The notes under the pieces: model-generated
The model's database searches: none
What the model was told of the DNA's origin: nothing
Seen by the model: only the letters and a program-made list of their open reading frames with translations
Shown: positions 53,973-61,062 of the stretch, piece after piece
Position numbering within the stretch: the stretch's first letter is position 1
How the letters are laid out: each line of letters starts with the position of its first letter
Made by a program: the position numbers and the translations under genes
NCBI RefSeq assembly: GCF_017084525.1
Contig: NZ_CP070950.1
Coordinates: 3,038,001-3,102,000 of the forward strand
Origin: Conexibacter sp. SYSU D00693
GTDB taxonomy: Bacteria; Actinomycetota; Thermoleophilia; Solirubrobacterales; Solirubrobacteraceae
DNA: 64,000 nt
Direction of reading: 5' to 3'

Positions 53973-54637
53973 GGGCCGTCCTGCTCGACGCAATGGGCAC
54001 GCTGGTGGGCCTGGAGCCGCCGGCGCCGCTGCTGCGCGCGCAGCTCGCCGCTCGCGGCGTTGACGTCTCCGAGGAGGAGGCGGCCGCCGCGCTGCGCGCC
54101 GAGATCGCCTTCTACCGCGAGTACCACGGGATGGCCCGCGACCGTGCCGGGCTCGACGACCTGCGCGACCGCTGCACGGCGGTCCTTGCGGGGGCGCTGC
54201 CGCCCGCGGCGCGCGAGCTCGGCGACCTGCGCGACGTGCTCCTGGCGAGCCTGCGCTTCGCCGCCTTCCCCGAGGTGCCGGCCGCGCTCGACGCGCTGCG
54301 CGCCGCCGGGCTGCGGCTCGTCGTGTGCTCGAACTGGGACGTCTCGCTCCACGACGTCCTGCGCGAGACGGGCCTGCGCGAGCGCCTCGACGCGGTCGTC
54401 ACCTCGGCCGAGGTGGGCGCCGCCAAGCCGGACGGGCGGACGTTCGCGGCGGCGCTGCACGCGGCCGGCTGCCGGGCCCGCGAGGCGCTGCACGTGGGCG
54501 ACGACCTCGAGGCCGACGTGCGCGGGGCGCGGGCCGCGGGGATCGCGGCGGTGCTCGTGGACCGCGCCGGCGCGGGCGCCCCGGCGGGCGTGCGGGTGGT
54601 CCGGGGCCTTGACGAGCTGCCGACGGCGGCCATCTAG
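53969..54637 (+). CDS. HAD-superfamily hydrolase
   Basis: A 222-residue HAD phosphatase-like protein. Motif I is 'VLLDAMGTLVG' (nucleophile Asp near 7; the usual second Asp is Met, as in some HDHD3/REG-2-like members). A helical cap is at about 20-90, motif II 'VVCSNWD' near 117, the motif III Lys in 'GAAKPDGRTF' and motif IV 'HVGDDLEADV'. Replacement of the second Asp of motif I makes phosphatase activity uncertain. ATG 53969 overlaps the mannosyltransferase stop. The substrate is unknown. Confidence 0.88.
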   Translation: MRAVLLDAMGTLVGLEPPAPLLRAQLAARGVDVSEEEAAAALRAEIAFYREYHGMARDRAGLDDLRDRCTAVLAGALPPAARELGDLRDVLLASLRFAAFPEVPAALDALRAAGLRLVVCSNWDVSLHDVLRETGLRERLDAVVTSAEVGAAKPDGRTFAAALHAAGCRAREALHVGDDLEADVRGARAAGIAAVLVDRAGAGAPAGVRVVRGLDELPTAAI

Positions 54638-54651
54638 CATCCGTCGGCCCC

Positions 54652-55524
54652 ATGAGCCTCGCCCCCGAGCACCCGGCGCCGCCTGAGCTGCCGGAGGTCC
54701 CCGCCGGCGTCACGCCCGGGCCCCAGGGGCCGCGCTGGCACCCGGCGACCGCGCTGGCGGGCTTCGTCGCCGCGTTCGTCACGGCGGCGATGCTCGGCTC
54801 GATCCTGCTCATCGCGTCCGGGACCGACGGCGACGAGGACGCGCCCGCGTGGGCGAACATCGCCGCCACGGTCGTCCAGGACGTCGTGCTCGTCAGCGTC
54901 GCGATCGGCTTCGCGGCGTTCGCCGCACGACCCCGGCCCTGGCAGTTCGGCCTGAACCGGGCGACGGTCGGCAAGGGCCGCCTCGTCGGCTTCGTCGTCC
55001 TGGCCTACGTCGCGTTCGTCGCGTTCACCGCGGTGTGGATCTCGATCGTCGGCGGGTCGACCGAGGACGAGCTGCCCCAGGACCTCGGCGTGGACGAGAG
55101 CACCGCGGCGGCGGTCGGCATCGGGATCCTCGTCGTGGTCTTCGCGCCGCTCGTGGAGGAGTTCTTCTTCCGCGGCTACCTGTACGGCGCGTTGCGCACC
55201 TGGCGCGGCCCGGCCGTGGGCGCCGTCGTCGTCGGCGTCCTGTTCGGCGCCGTGCACGCGGGCGGCTCGGACGTCGCCTACCTCCTGCCGCTGGCGGTCT
55301 TCGGCGGCGTGCTGTGCGTCCTGCGCGAGCGGACGGGCTCGCTGTACCCGTGCATCGTCCTGCACGCGATCAACAACAGCATCGCGTTCGGGTCCTCGAT
55401 GGACTGGGGCTGGGAGACGCCGGTCGTCCTGGTCGGGGCGCTGGCGACGATCGCCGCCGTGCTCGCGCTCGTGAAGGCGCTGGCCGGGTCCGAGCCCGCC
55501 CACGCGCCCGCGCGCGTCGGCTAG
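54652..55524 (+). CDS. CPBP-family intramembrane metalloprotease (CAAX protease-like)
   Basis: A 290-residue protein with about 7-8 membrane helices. The ABI/CPBP motifs are 'LVEEFFFRGYLYGALR' (EExxxR, about 165), 'FGAVHAGG' (about 201) and 'LHAINNSIAF' (about 239), which supply the metal-binding and catalytic residues. Family roles include prenyl-protein processing and bacteriocin immunity; the target here is unknown. A TAGCAT hexamer lies 11 bases before the ATG, suggesting a short or absent leader. Confidence 0.9.
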   Translation: MSLAPEHPAPPELPEVPAGVTPGPQGPRWHPATALAGFVAAFVTAAMLGSILLIASGTDGDEDAPAWANIAATVVQDVVLVSVAIGFAAFAARPRPWQFGLNRATVGKGRLVGFVVLAYVAFVAFTAVWISIVGGSTEDELPQDLGVDESTAAAVGIGILVVVFAPLVEEFFFRGYLYGALRTWRGPAVGAVVVGVLFGAVHAGGSDVAYLLPLAVFGGVLCVLRERTGSLYPCIVLHAINNSIAFGSSMDWGWETPVVLVGALATIAAVLALVKALAGSEPAHAPARVG

Positions 55525-55527
55525 CGT
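55522..55527 (+). promoter_or_regulatory. TAGCGT -10-like hexamer of the NTF2-like gene
   Basis: TAGCGT, beginning in the stop codon of the CPBP gene, ends 6 bases before ATG 55534. It predicts a leaderless mRNA. Confidence 0.4.
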
Positions 55528-55533
55528 CGGACC

Positions 55534-55920
55534 ATGCACGCCTTCCGCGCGGCCGTCGAGGCCCGCGACCTCGACCGGGTCGCCGAGCTCTTCCACGAGG
55601 ACGTCCTCTTCCACAGCCCGTTCGCGCACCGCCCCTTCGAGGGCAAGGACGCCGCCACGGCCGTCGTGCGCGCGGTCATGTCGGTCTTCGAGGACTTCAC
55701 CTACACCGACGAGCTCGAGGGCGACGAGGCCAGCGGGCTGGTCTTCCGGGCGAAGGTCGACGACAAGCGGCTGCAGGGCCTCGACCTCATCCGCACCGGC
55801 GACGACGGGCGCATCATCGAGTTCACCGTGATGATCCGGCCCGCCAACGCCCTGATGGCCGTGGGCCAGGCGATGGCGCCGAAGGTGGCCGAGCTGCCCA
55901 AGGCCGCGGCGGCCGGCTAG
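55534..55920 (+). CDS. SnoaL/NTF2-like small protein
   Basis: A 128-residue protein with the cone-shaped NTF2/SnoaL fold. Visible features are 'AVEARDLDRVAELFHEDVLF' at the start, 'FEGKDAATAVVRAVMSVFED' and a C-terminal 'GRIIEFTVMIRPANALMAVG'. The fold serves as ketosteroid isomerase, polyketide cyclase or a simple binding domain, so function cannot be fixed. The final segment (the 'MIRPANAL' stretch) is typical of actinobacterial members. Confidence 0.85.
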   Translation: MHAFRAAVEARDLDRVAELFHEDVLFHSPFAHRPFEGKDAATAVVRAVMSVFEDFTYTDELEGDEASGLVFRAKVDDKRLQGLDLIRTGDDGRIIEFTVMIRPANALMAVGQAMAPKVAELPKAAAAG

Positions 55921-55985
55921 ACGCGCAAGAGGCGGCTGGCCACACCTTGGGCGGGGGCGGCGCCCTCTAGGCTTCCGTCCCGCTC

Positions 55986-56957
55986 ATGCTGCGTCGTGTC
56001 GCTGTTGCCTCGCTCGGGCTGGCCCTCGTGCCCGCCGCCACCGCCACCGCCCAGGACCCGGCGGCCCAGGACCCGGCCGCGGCGCCGAAGCTCGCGCTGA
56101 GCGCCGAGAAGGTCAACGGCGCGCGCTCGACCGTCCTGGCCGGCACGCGCTTCCGCGTGCGCGGCGTGCTGACGCCCTACGTCGCGGGCCAGACCGCGAC
56201 CGTCCGCTTCTACCGGGGCGACCAGCGCATCTCGCGCCGCCAGGTGACCCTGCTGCCGTCGGCCAGCGGCAAGAGCGCGTACTTCGTCCTGGGCTTCGCG
56301 ACGAAGCAGGCCGGCCGGCTGCGCATCGAGGCCACGAAGGACCCGAGCACCGCGCTCGGCGCCGTGAAGGCCGCGCCGCGGCGCGTCACGGTGCTGGCGC
56401 TGCGCGCCCGCCCGGGCCAGCGCGGCGCCGCGGTGCGCGAGCTGCAGCGGATGCTGCGGTCCAAGGGCTACGTCATCGGCAAGCCGGGCGTCTACGACGG
56501 GCGGACGGGCCGCGCGGTGCTCGCCTTCCGCAAGGTGGTCGGCCTCCAGCGCTCGACGCTCGCGACGGCGGACGTCTTCCGCCGCCTGGCCCGCGGCCAG
56601 GGCACGTGGAAGGTCCGCTACCCGTCGCACGGCCGCCACGTCGAGGCCGACATCTCCCGGCAGGTCCTCGCGCTGATCGGCGAGGGCGGCAAGGTCGAGC
56701 GGATCTACCACACGTCCTCGGGCGCGCCGGCCACGCCGACGATCCGCGGGCAGTTCAAGGTCTACCGCAAGGACCTCGGGACGAACGCCAAGGGCATGGT
56801 CCACTCGTCGTACTTCATCCGCGGGTACGCGATCCACGGCTACGTCTCCGTGCCGAACTACAACGCGTCGCACGGCTGCCTGCGGGTGCCGGTGCCCGAC
56901 GCGATGTCGATCTTCCGCTGGGTGCGCATGGGCACCCGGGTCGACGTCTACGACTGA
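55986..56957 (+). CDS. L,D-transpeptidase with peptidoglycan-binding domain
   Basis: A 323-residue secreted protein. A signal peptide (about 1-20) is followed by a beta-rich domain of about 110 residues and a PG_binding_1 domain (about 140-200, 'GAAVRELQRMLRSKGYVIG'). The YkuD catalytic domain (about 210-323) has 'YAIHGYVSVPNYNASHGCLR', containing the active Cys and conserved His. It makes 3-3 cross-links or attaches proteins to peptidoglycan. A TAGGCT hexamer at 55968-55973 ends 12 bases before the ATG. The last 10 bases overlap the convergent GCS2 gene. Confidence 0.94.
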   Translation: MLRRVAVASLGLALVPAATATAQDPAAQDPAAAPKLALSAEKVNGARSTVLAGTRFRVRGVLTPYVAGQTATVRFYRGDQRISRRQVTLLPSASGKSAYFVLGFATKQAGRLRIEATKDPSTALGAVKAAPRRVTVLALRARPGQRGAAVRELQRMLRSKGYVIGKPGVYDGRTGRAVLAFRKVVGLQRSTLATADVFRRLARGQGTWKVRYPSHGRHVEADISRQVLALIGEGGKVERIYHTSSGAPATPTIRGQFKVYRKDLGTNAKGMVHSSYFIRGYAIHGYVSVPNYNASHGCLRVPVPDAMSIFRWVRMGTRVDVYD

Positions 56958-58042
56958 GCCCCGTCGGCGGCCGTCTCGTCGGCCAGCAGCCTGAGCAGCG
57001 CGGGCATGCCGCCGGCCGCGAACGCCGCGCGCTGGCGGTCGGCGCCGCCGCCGTCGCCCAGCAGCCGCTCGACCTCCTCCAGCGGCCCGGGGTCGGCGAG
57101 GTGGGCGCGCGCGATCGCGAGCGCGTCGCGCGCCACCTCGGGCACGGGGCGCAGCGCCCCGTCGTGGTGCAGCGTCGCCGCGAGGCCGTCGCGCGCCGCG
57201 CGGAAGCTCGACTCCATCAGCGGCGCGCGCGCCGGCCAGGAGGCGCGGTCGCTCGACGCCTCGTGGATCGCCAGGCCGTGGACGAGGGCCGCGAGCCCCG
57301 CGACGGCCCACAGCGCGCTCTGGGCGTCCATGGCGCGGACCTCCACGGTGCCGAGCTTCGGGTGCAGGCGGATGTCCTGCCAGAGGAACGTGTAGTCGGG
57401 CGCGTCGCCGGCCTCGACCACCGCGGCGGTCTCGCGCTCGAAGTCCTCGAAGTCCTCCCAGGCCCGCGGGATGTCGGCGCGCGGGTAGCCCCGGAAGAGC
57501 TGCGCGCGGGCGCTGGCCAGCCCACTGTCGCGCCCGTGCCACCACGGCGAGTTGGCGGCGAGCGCCTGGAGCAGCGGCAGCCAGCGGCGCAGGCCGTTGT
57601 GGGCGGCGACCGCCGTCGCCCGGTCGGGCATGCCGACGTGGACGTGCAGCGCCGCGGTCGGGGTGCGCACGAGCAGGCCGCGCAGCTGGCGGTGGATCTC
57701 GCGGTAGCGCTCGGCGGGATGGTGGACGACGTCGCCCCACGCGCCGTCGGGGTGGATGCCCACGCCGACGAGCGTCCCGCCCGCGTCGCGCAGGCGCCGG
57801 CGAAGGGCCGCGAGCGCGCGGACGCCCTCGGCGGCGCCGTCGACCACCGGGGAGGCGAGCTCCGCCATCGCGGCGTACGTGTCGGGCTTCAGCGTCCCCT
57901 CGCCGGCCGGCGCCGTGCCGGCGCGCTCGAGCAGCTCGACGCCGGTGTGGGCGAGCGCGAGCGTGCGCGGGTCGACGGTGATCAGCTCCTCCTCGACGCC
58001 GAGCGGGAACCCCTCACGGGCCCCGTAGCGGTCGTCGCTCAT
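56948..58042 (-). CDS. Carboxylate-amine ligase, GCS2 family (YbdK-like glutamate-cysteine ligase 2)
   Basis: A 364-residue ATP-dependent ligase. It has the N-terminal 'PLGVEEELITVDPRT', 'LKPDTYAAMAELAS', 'LHVHVGMPDRATA', 'ANSPWWHGRDSGLASAR' and 'GTVEVRAMDAQS'. Family members form gamma-glutamylcysteine or related amides. A role in a low-molecular-weight thiol or another gamma-glutamyl compound is possible but not determinable here. ATG 58042 overlaps the upstream small membrane-protein gene by 4 bases. Confidence 0.9.
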   Translation of the reverse strand: MSDDRYGAREGFPLGVEEELITVDPRTLALAHTGVELLERAGTAPAGEGTLKPDTYAAMAELASPVVDGAAEGVRALAALRRRLRDAGGTLVGVGIHPDGAWGDVVHHPAERYREIHRQLRGLLVRTPTAALHVHVGMPDRATAVAAHNGLRRWLPLLQALAANSPWWHGRDSGLASARAQLFRGYPRADIPRAWEDFEDFERETAAVVEAGDAPDYTFLWQDIRLHPKLGTVEVRAMDAQSALWAVAGLAALVHGLAIHEASSDRASWPARAPLMESSFRAARDGLAATLHHDGALRPVPEVARDALAIARAHLADPGPLEEVERLLGDGGGADRQRAAFAAGGMPALLRLLADETAADGAQS

Positions 58043-58404
58043 CCGCCGCTCCGGGCGAAGTTCGCCAGCGTGGCGAGCCCGAAGCCGTAGAGCAGCAGGG
58101 CGAGCACGGCCGGGACCGACCGGCGCACCCACTGCGAGCCGCTGCCGTCGACGATCGGCGCGAAGGGCGCGAGCAGGACGTCGTTGGCGTCGTCGACGAG
58201 CTCGCGCAGCGGCCCGTGCGCGGCCTCGCGCTCGCGCTCCTGGGCCGGCGTCGGGTCGGCCTCGCGCGAGGCGGCGCGGCCGGCGACCTCGGCCGCGGAC
58301 TGGTCGGCGGCGGCCCGTGTCTCGTCGACGGCGAAGGTCACCCACCCGACGGCGACGACGAGGCTCAGGACGACGGCGGCCAGCCGCAGGGGGCCTTCGA
58401 GCAC
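58039..58404 (-). CDS. Small two-helix membrane protein, unknown function
   Basis: A 121-residue protein with membrane helices at about 6-24 and 95-113 and a charged, Ala/Glu/Arg-rich loop between them. It starts at GTG 58404, preceded by TACCCT (58416-58411) at 6 bases, and is translationally coupled to the GCS2 ligase gene (ATGA). It is divergent from pyrE with 20 bases between. No family is recognised. Confidence 0.65.
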   Translation of the reverse strand: MLEGPLRLAAVVLSLVVAVGWVTFAVDETRAAADQSAAEVAGRAASREADPTPAQEREREAAHGPLRELVDDANDVLLAPFAPIVDGSGSQWVRRSVPAVLALLLYGFGLATLANFARSGG

Positions 58405-58409
58405 ACCGC

Positions 58410-58416
58410 TAGGGTA
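58410..58416. promoter_or_regulatory. Bidirectional TAGGGTA -10 core between pyrE and the small membrane-protein gene
   Basis: TAGGGT (58410-58415, plus) ends 9 bases before pyrE GTG 58425. TACCCT (58416-58411, minus) ends 6 bases before GTG 58404. As at 33599-33605, one hexamer could direct divergent leaderless transcripts and make them mutually exclusive. Confidence 0.5.
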
Positions 58417-58424
58417 CGGCCGCC

Positions 58425-58982
58425 GTGGACGCCCGCCAGACCCTCATCGACGAGCTTCGGACCCATGCGCTGGTGATCGGCGAGGTCACCCTCAGCTCGG
58501 GCCGGACCGCCCAGTACTACGTCGACGCCAAGCGCGCGACGCTGCGCCAGCCCGCCTTCGGCGCGCTCGGCGAGCTCGTCGCCGGCTTCGCCCGCGAGGT
58601 CGGCGCCACCGCCGTCGGCGGCCTCACCATGGGCGCCGACCCGGTCGCCTGCGCCGCCCTGGCCGCCGGCTTCGACGGCAAGGCGTTCTTCGTGCGCAAG
58701 GAGACCAAGCAGCACGGGCTCCAGCGCCGCGTCGAGGGCCCGCTGCTCGACGACGCCGACCGCTGCCTCGTCGTCGAGGACGTCGTCACCACCGGCGGTT
58801 CCACCATCCAGGCCATCGAGGCCCTGCAGGCCGACGGTCGCACCATCGTCGGCGTCGTCTCCGTCCTCGACCGCCTCGCCGGCGGCGCCGAGGCGATCCA
58901 GGAGGCGGCCGGCGCGGGCGTCCCCTACCGCCCGCTCACCACGATCGACGACGTCCACCCGGACCGGCCCGACCGCGGCTAG
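58425..58982 (+). CDS. pyrE: Orotate phosphoribosyltransferase
   Basis: A 185-residue enzyme that joins orotate and PRPP to make OMP in pyrimidine synthesis. It has 'LSSGRTAQYYVDAKRATL' near 23, 'KETKQHGLQRRVEGPL' near 89 and the PRPP-binding motif 'VVEDVVTTGGSTIQAIE' near 113. Normal length for the family. GTG 58425 follows a -10-like hexamer at 9 bases and lacks a ribosome-binding site. It stands alone, apart from other pyr genes. Confidence 0.96.
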   Translation: MDARQTLIDELRTHALVIGEVTLSSGRTAQYYVDAKRATLRQPAFGALGELVAGFAREVGATAVGGLTMGADPVACAALAAGFDGKAFFVRKETKQHGLQRRVEGPLLDDADRCLVVEDVVTTGGSTIQAIEALQADGRTIVGVVSVLDRLAGGAEAIQEAAGAGVPYRPLTTIDDVHPDRPDRG

Positions 58983-59013
58983 GCCGCGGCCGGGGAGCCG
59001 TCCCGGGGTCAGC

Positions 59014-59610
59014 TCAGCTGCAGCCGGTGCGCGTGGTGTCGACGCGGGCGCGTTCGGGCGTGTAGGCGTCGATGATCGTGACCTTGCACGGGCCGGCGGC
59101 GATGACGCACTCCCCGCCGCTGGCTGGCGACGTCGCGACACAGGAGAGACCAGAGGTGCCGAGGCCGCAGGTCGAGGTGCGCCGGTAGTAGGTGGTGCCG
59201 AAGCTCTCTGTGGTGTCAGCGCAACTGACCGGCAACGACCCGATGGCGCCCGCGCATCCGTAGGTGTCGAAGCCGACGCCGCCGCGGCCCCCGCCGTAGG
59301 AGTCGACGCAGTCCAGCTGGGCTGCTGCAGGCTCGAGGCCCAGGCGCAGCGAGCACCGGTGGGTGACGTAGTTGGCGTCGAGCGGCGAGTAGCAGGTGAG
59401 CTGCGCGCCGGGTCCACCGACGGTGCAGACGCGGGTCTCGAAGACCTCGGGGCACACCACGCGCTGGACCTCGACGACCGCGGGCGTCGCCACCGCGCCG
59501 ACCGTCCCGGTGAGGTACCGCAAGGTGTTGGTCACCGTTCCCGCGTTGGCGGCGTGCGGCGCGGCGAGGACGCCGAGCAGTGCGAGGGCGAGGACGAGGC
59601 GCTTCATCAC
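59014..59610 (-). CDS. Secreted cysteine-rich protein, unknown function
   Basis: A 198-residue protein with a clear signal peptide (about 1-23, ending Ala-Asn-Ala). The mature part is Gly/Thr/Ser-rich with 12 Cys spread evenly, enough for six disulfides, and ends in Cys-Ser. I recognise no domain. Two adjacent ATG codons (59610, 59607) follow an AGGAG box, so the start is well supported. The gene stands alone between pyrE and tRNA-Arg. An even number of Cys fits an extracellular oxidised protein. Confidence 0.75.
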   Translation of the reverse strand: MMKRLVLALALLGVLAAPHAANAGTVTNTLRYLTGTVGAVATPAVVEVQRVVCPEVFETRVCTVGGPGAQLTCYSPLDANYVTHRCSLRLGLEPAAAQLDCVDSYGGGRGGVGFDTYGCAGAIGSLPVSCADTTESFGTTYYRRTSTCGLGTSGLSCVATSPASGGECVIAAGPCKVTIIDAYTPERARVDTTRTGCS

Positions 59611-59697
59611 CGTGCTCCTGGAGACGATCGCACCACAAACCGGTCAGCTGGTGCAACGTGATCCGGTGAGCGGCGGCGCGCCCGAGCCGAGCGGAGG

Positions 59698-59771
59698 CGT
59701 CCCGGGGCGGATTCGAACCGCCGGCCTACCGCTTAGGAGGCGGTCGCTCTATCCAGCTGAGCTACCGGGAC
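59698..59771 (-). tRNA. tRNA-Arg (anticodon CCT)
   Basis: A 74-base cloverleaf on the minus strand. The acceptor stem pairs GTCCCGG (59771-59765) with CCGGGAC (59705-59699), with discriminator G. The anticodon loop is CTCCTAA with CCT at 34-36, reading AGG. The D arm and the GGTTCGAATCC T arm are normal. CCA is not encoded. Confidence 0.97.
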
Positions 59772-59849
59772 GCGCGGGGCGGATCGTAGACCCCGGGACG
59801 CCGGAGGTCGCGCGATCTCGACTGTTGGGCCCGCGTGAAGCGCGAACCG

Positions 59850-59883
59850 CTTGGTGACATGACTTGACCAAGAGGAGTACATT
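59850..59883 (+). promoter_or_regulatory. Candidate opp promoter with embedded inverted repeat
   Basis: GTGACA (59854-59859) and TACATT (59878-59883) are 18 bases apart and resemble -35/-10 elements. CTTGGT (59850-59855) and ACCAAG (59867-59872) form a perfect 6-bp inverted repeat with an 11-base spacer overlapping the -35, a plausible operator. Confidence 0.45.
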
Positions 59884-60014
59884 GCCCTGCGGTTCGACCG
59901 CCCCTGCCGTCTCGTGGAGGTGCACGGCGGGTGTGCGACAAGCCGATCCCACCTGCCATTGGGAGACGGACCCATACCGCTGGACTCCACCACCCCCCAG
60001 AGGGAGGCTCGCCG

Positions 60015-60995
60015 GTGAGCGGCGGCGCCTCCGAGGCCCTCCTCGAAGGGTCGGCCGCCGACCCGAACGAGGGCGCGCCGATCGCCGCGCGCTCGCCGCT
60101 GCAGCTGTTCTGGGGCCGCCTGCGCAAGGACAAGGTCGCCCTCACGGCGCTGTTCTTCATCGGCGTCGTGGTCGTCATCGCGATCCTCGCGCCCGTCATC
60201 AAGGACGTGGTCGGCGCGCCGGACCCCAACACGCAGAACGCGGACCTGCTCGACGACTTCGGCCAGCCCTCCGGGCCCAGCGCCGACCACTGGTTCGGCG
60301 TGGACCAGCGCGGTCGCGACGTCTTCTCGCGCGTGCTCTACGGCGCGCGGGTCTCCCTGCAGGTCGCCGTCATCGCCACCGCCATCGCCGTCTTCATCGG
60401 CGTGGTCGTCGGGATGGTCGCCGGCTACTACCGCGGCTGGGTCGACACGCTGCTCGCGCGCGTCATGGACCTCATGCTCGCGTTCCCGGTGCTCGTCCTG
60501 GCCATCGGCATCGGCGTCGCCTGCGGCGGCCGCGAGGGCTGCGACCTCGGCTTCATGACGATCGAGCCGGGGCTGAACATCGTGATCTTCGTCATCACGA
60601 TCTCGACCTGGCCCTACATGGCGCGCATCATCCGCGGCCAGGTGCTCTCGCTGCGCGAGCGCGAGTTCGTCGAGGCCGCCCGCTCGCTCGGCGCCAGCGA
60701 CATGCGGATCATCTTCCGCGAGATCCTCCCCAACCTCGTCGCGCCGATCATCGTCTACGCGACGGTCCTCGTCCCGCAGAACATCCTGTTCGAGGCGGCG
60801 CTCTCCTTCCTCGGCGTCGGCGTGGACCTCAACACGCCGAGCTGGGGCCAGATGATCTCCGACGCGGTCGACATCTTCGACATCGCGTGGTGGTTCATGA
60901 CCTTCCCCGGGCTCGCCCTGCTGTTCACCGTGCTGACGTTCAACATCGTCGGCGACGGCCTGCAGGACGCCCTCAACCCCAGGACGTCCAAGTGA
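60015..60995 (+). CDS. Oligopeptide/dipeptide ABC transporter permease (OppC/DppC type)
   Basis: A 326-residue permease. A cytoplasmic N-terminus with '[18 protein letters not shown]' precedes six membrane helices. The OppC signature '[21 protein letters not shown]' region is near 93, and the ATPase-coupling EAA motif is '[20 protein letters not shown]' near 218. GTG 60015 is chosen because GGGAGG lies about 8 bases upstream; the longer frame begins at 59931. A short Cys-containing loop ('[12 protein letters not shown]') replaces part of a periplasmic loop. It precedes the binding-protein gene, an unusual first position. Confidence 0.94.
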   Translation: MSGGASEALLEGSAADPNEGAPIAARSPLQLFWGRLRKDKVALTALFFIGVVVVIAILAPVIKDVVGAPDPNTQNADLLDDFGQPSGPSADHWFGVDQRGRDVFSRVLYGARVSLQVAVIATAIAVFIGVVVGMVAGYYRGWVDTLLARVMDLMLAFPVLVLAIGIGVACGGREGCDLGFMTIEPGLNIVIFVITISTWPYMARIIRGQVLSLREREFVEAARSLGASDMRIIFREILPNLVAPIIVYATVLVPQNILFEAALSFLGVGVDLNTPSWGQMISDAVDIFDIAWWFMTFPGLALLFTVLTFNIVGDGLQDALNPRTSK

Positions 60996-61062
60996 CCTCC
61001 CCGGGTTGTCCCCACCCCGATGCGCCCGCCCTCGGGCGCGTTTCCCCACGAAAGGACGACGC

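Larger units (their letters stand above)
59611..60014. other. Intergenic region with tRNA-Arg and the oligopeptide transporter promoter
   Basis: This 404-base stretch holds tRNA-Arg (minus) and then a promoter-like region with an inverted repeat. A GGGAGG ribosome-binding site precedes GTG 60015. The predicted transporter leader is about 130 nt. No other gene is seen. Confidence 0.6.
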
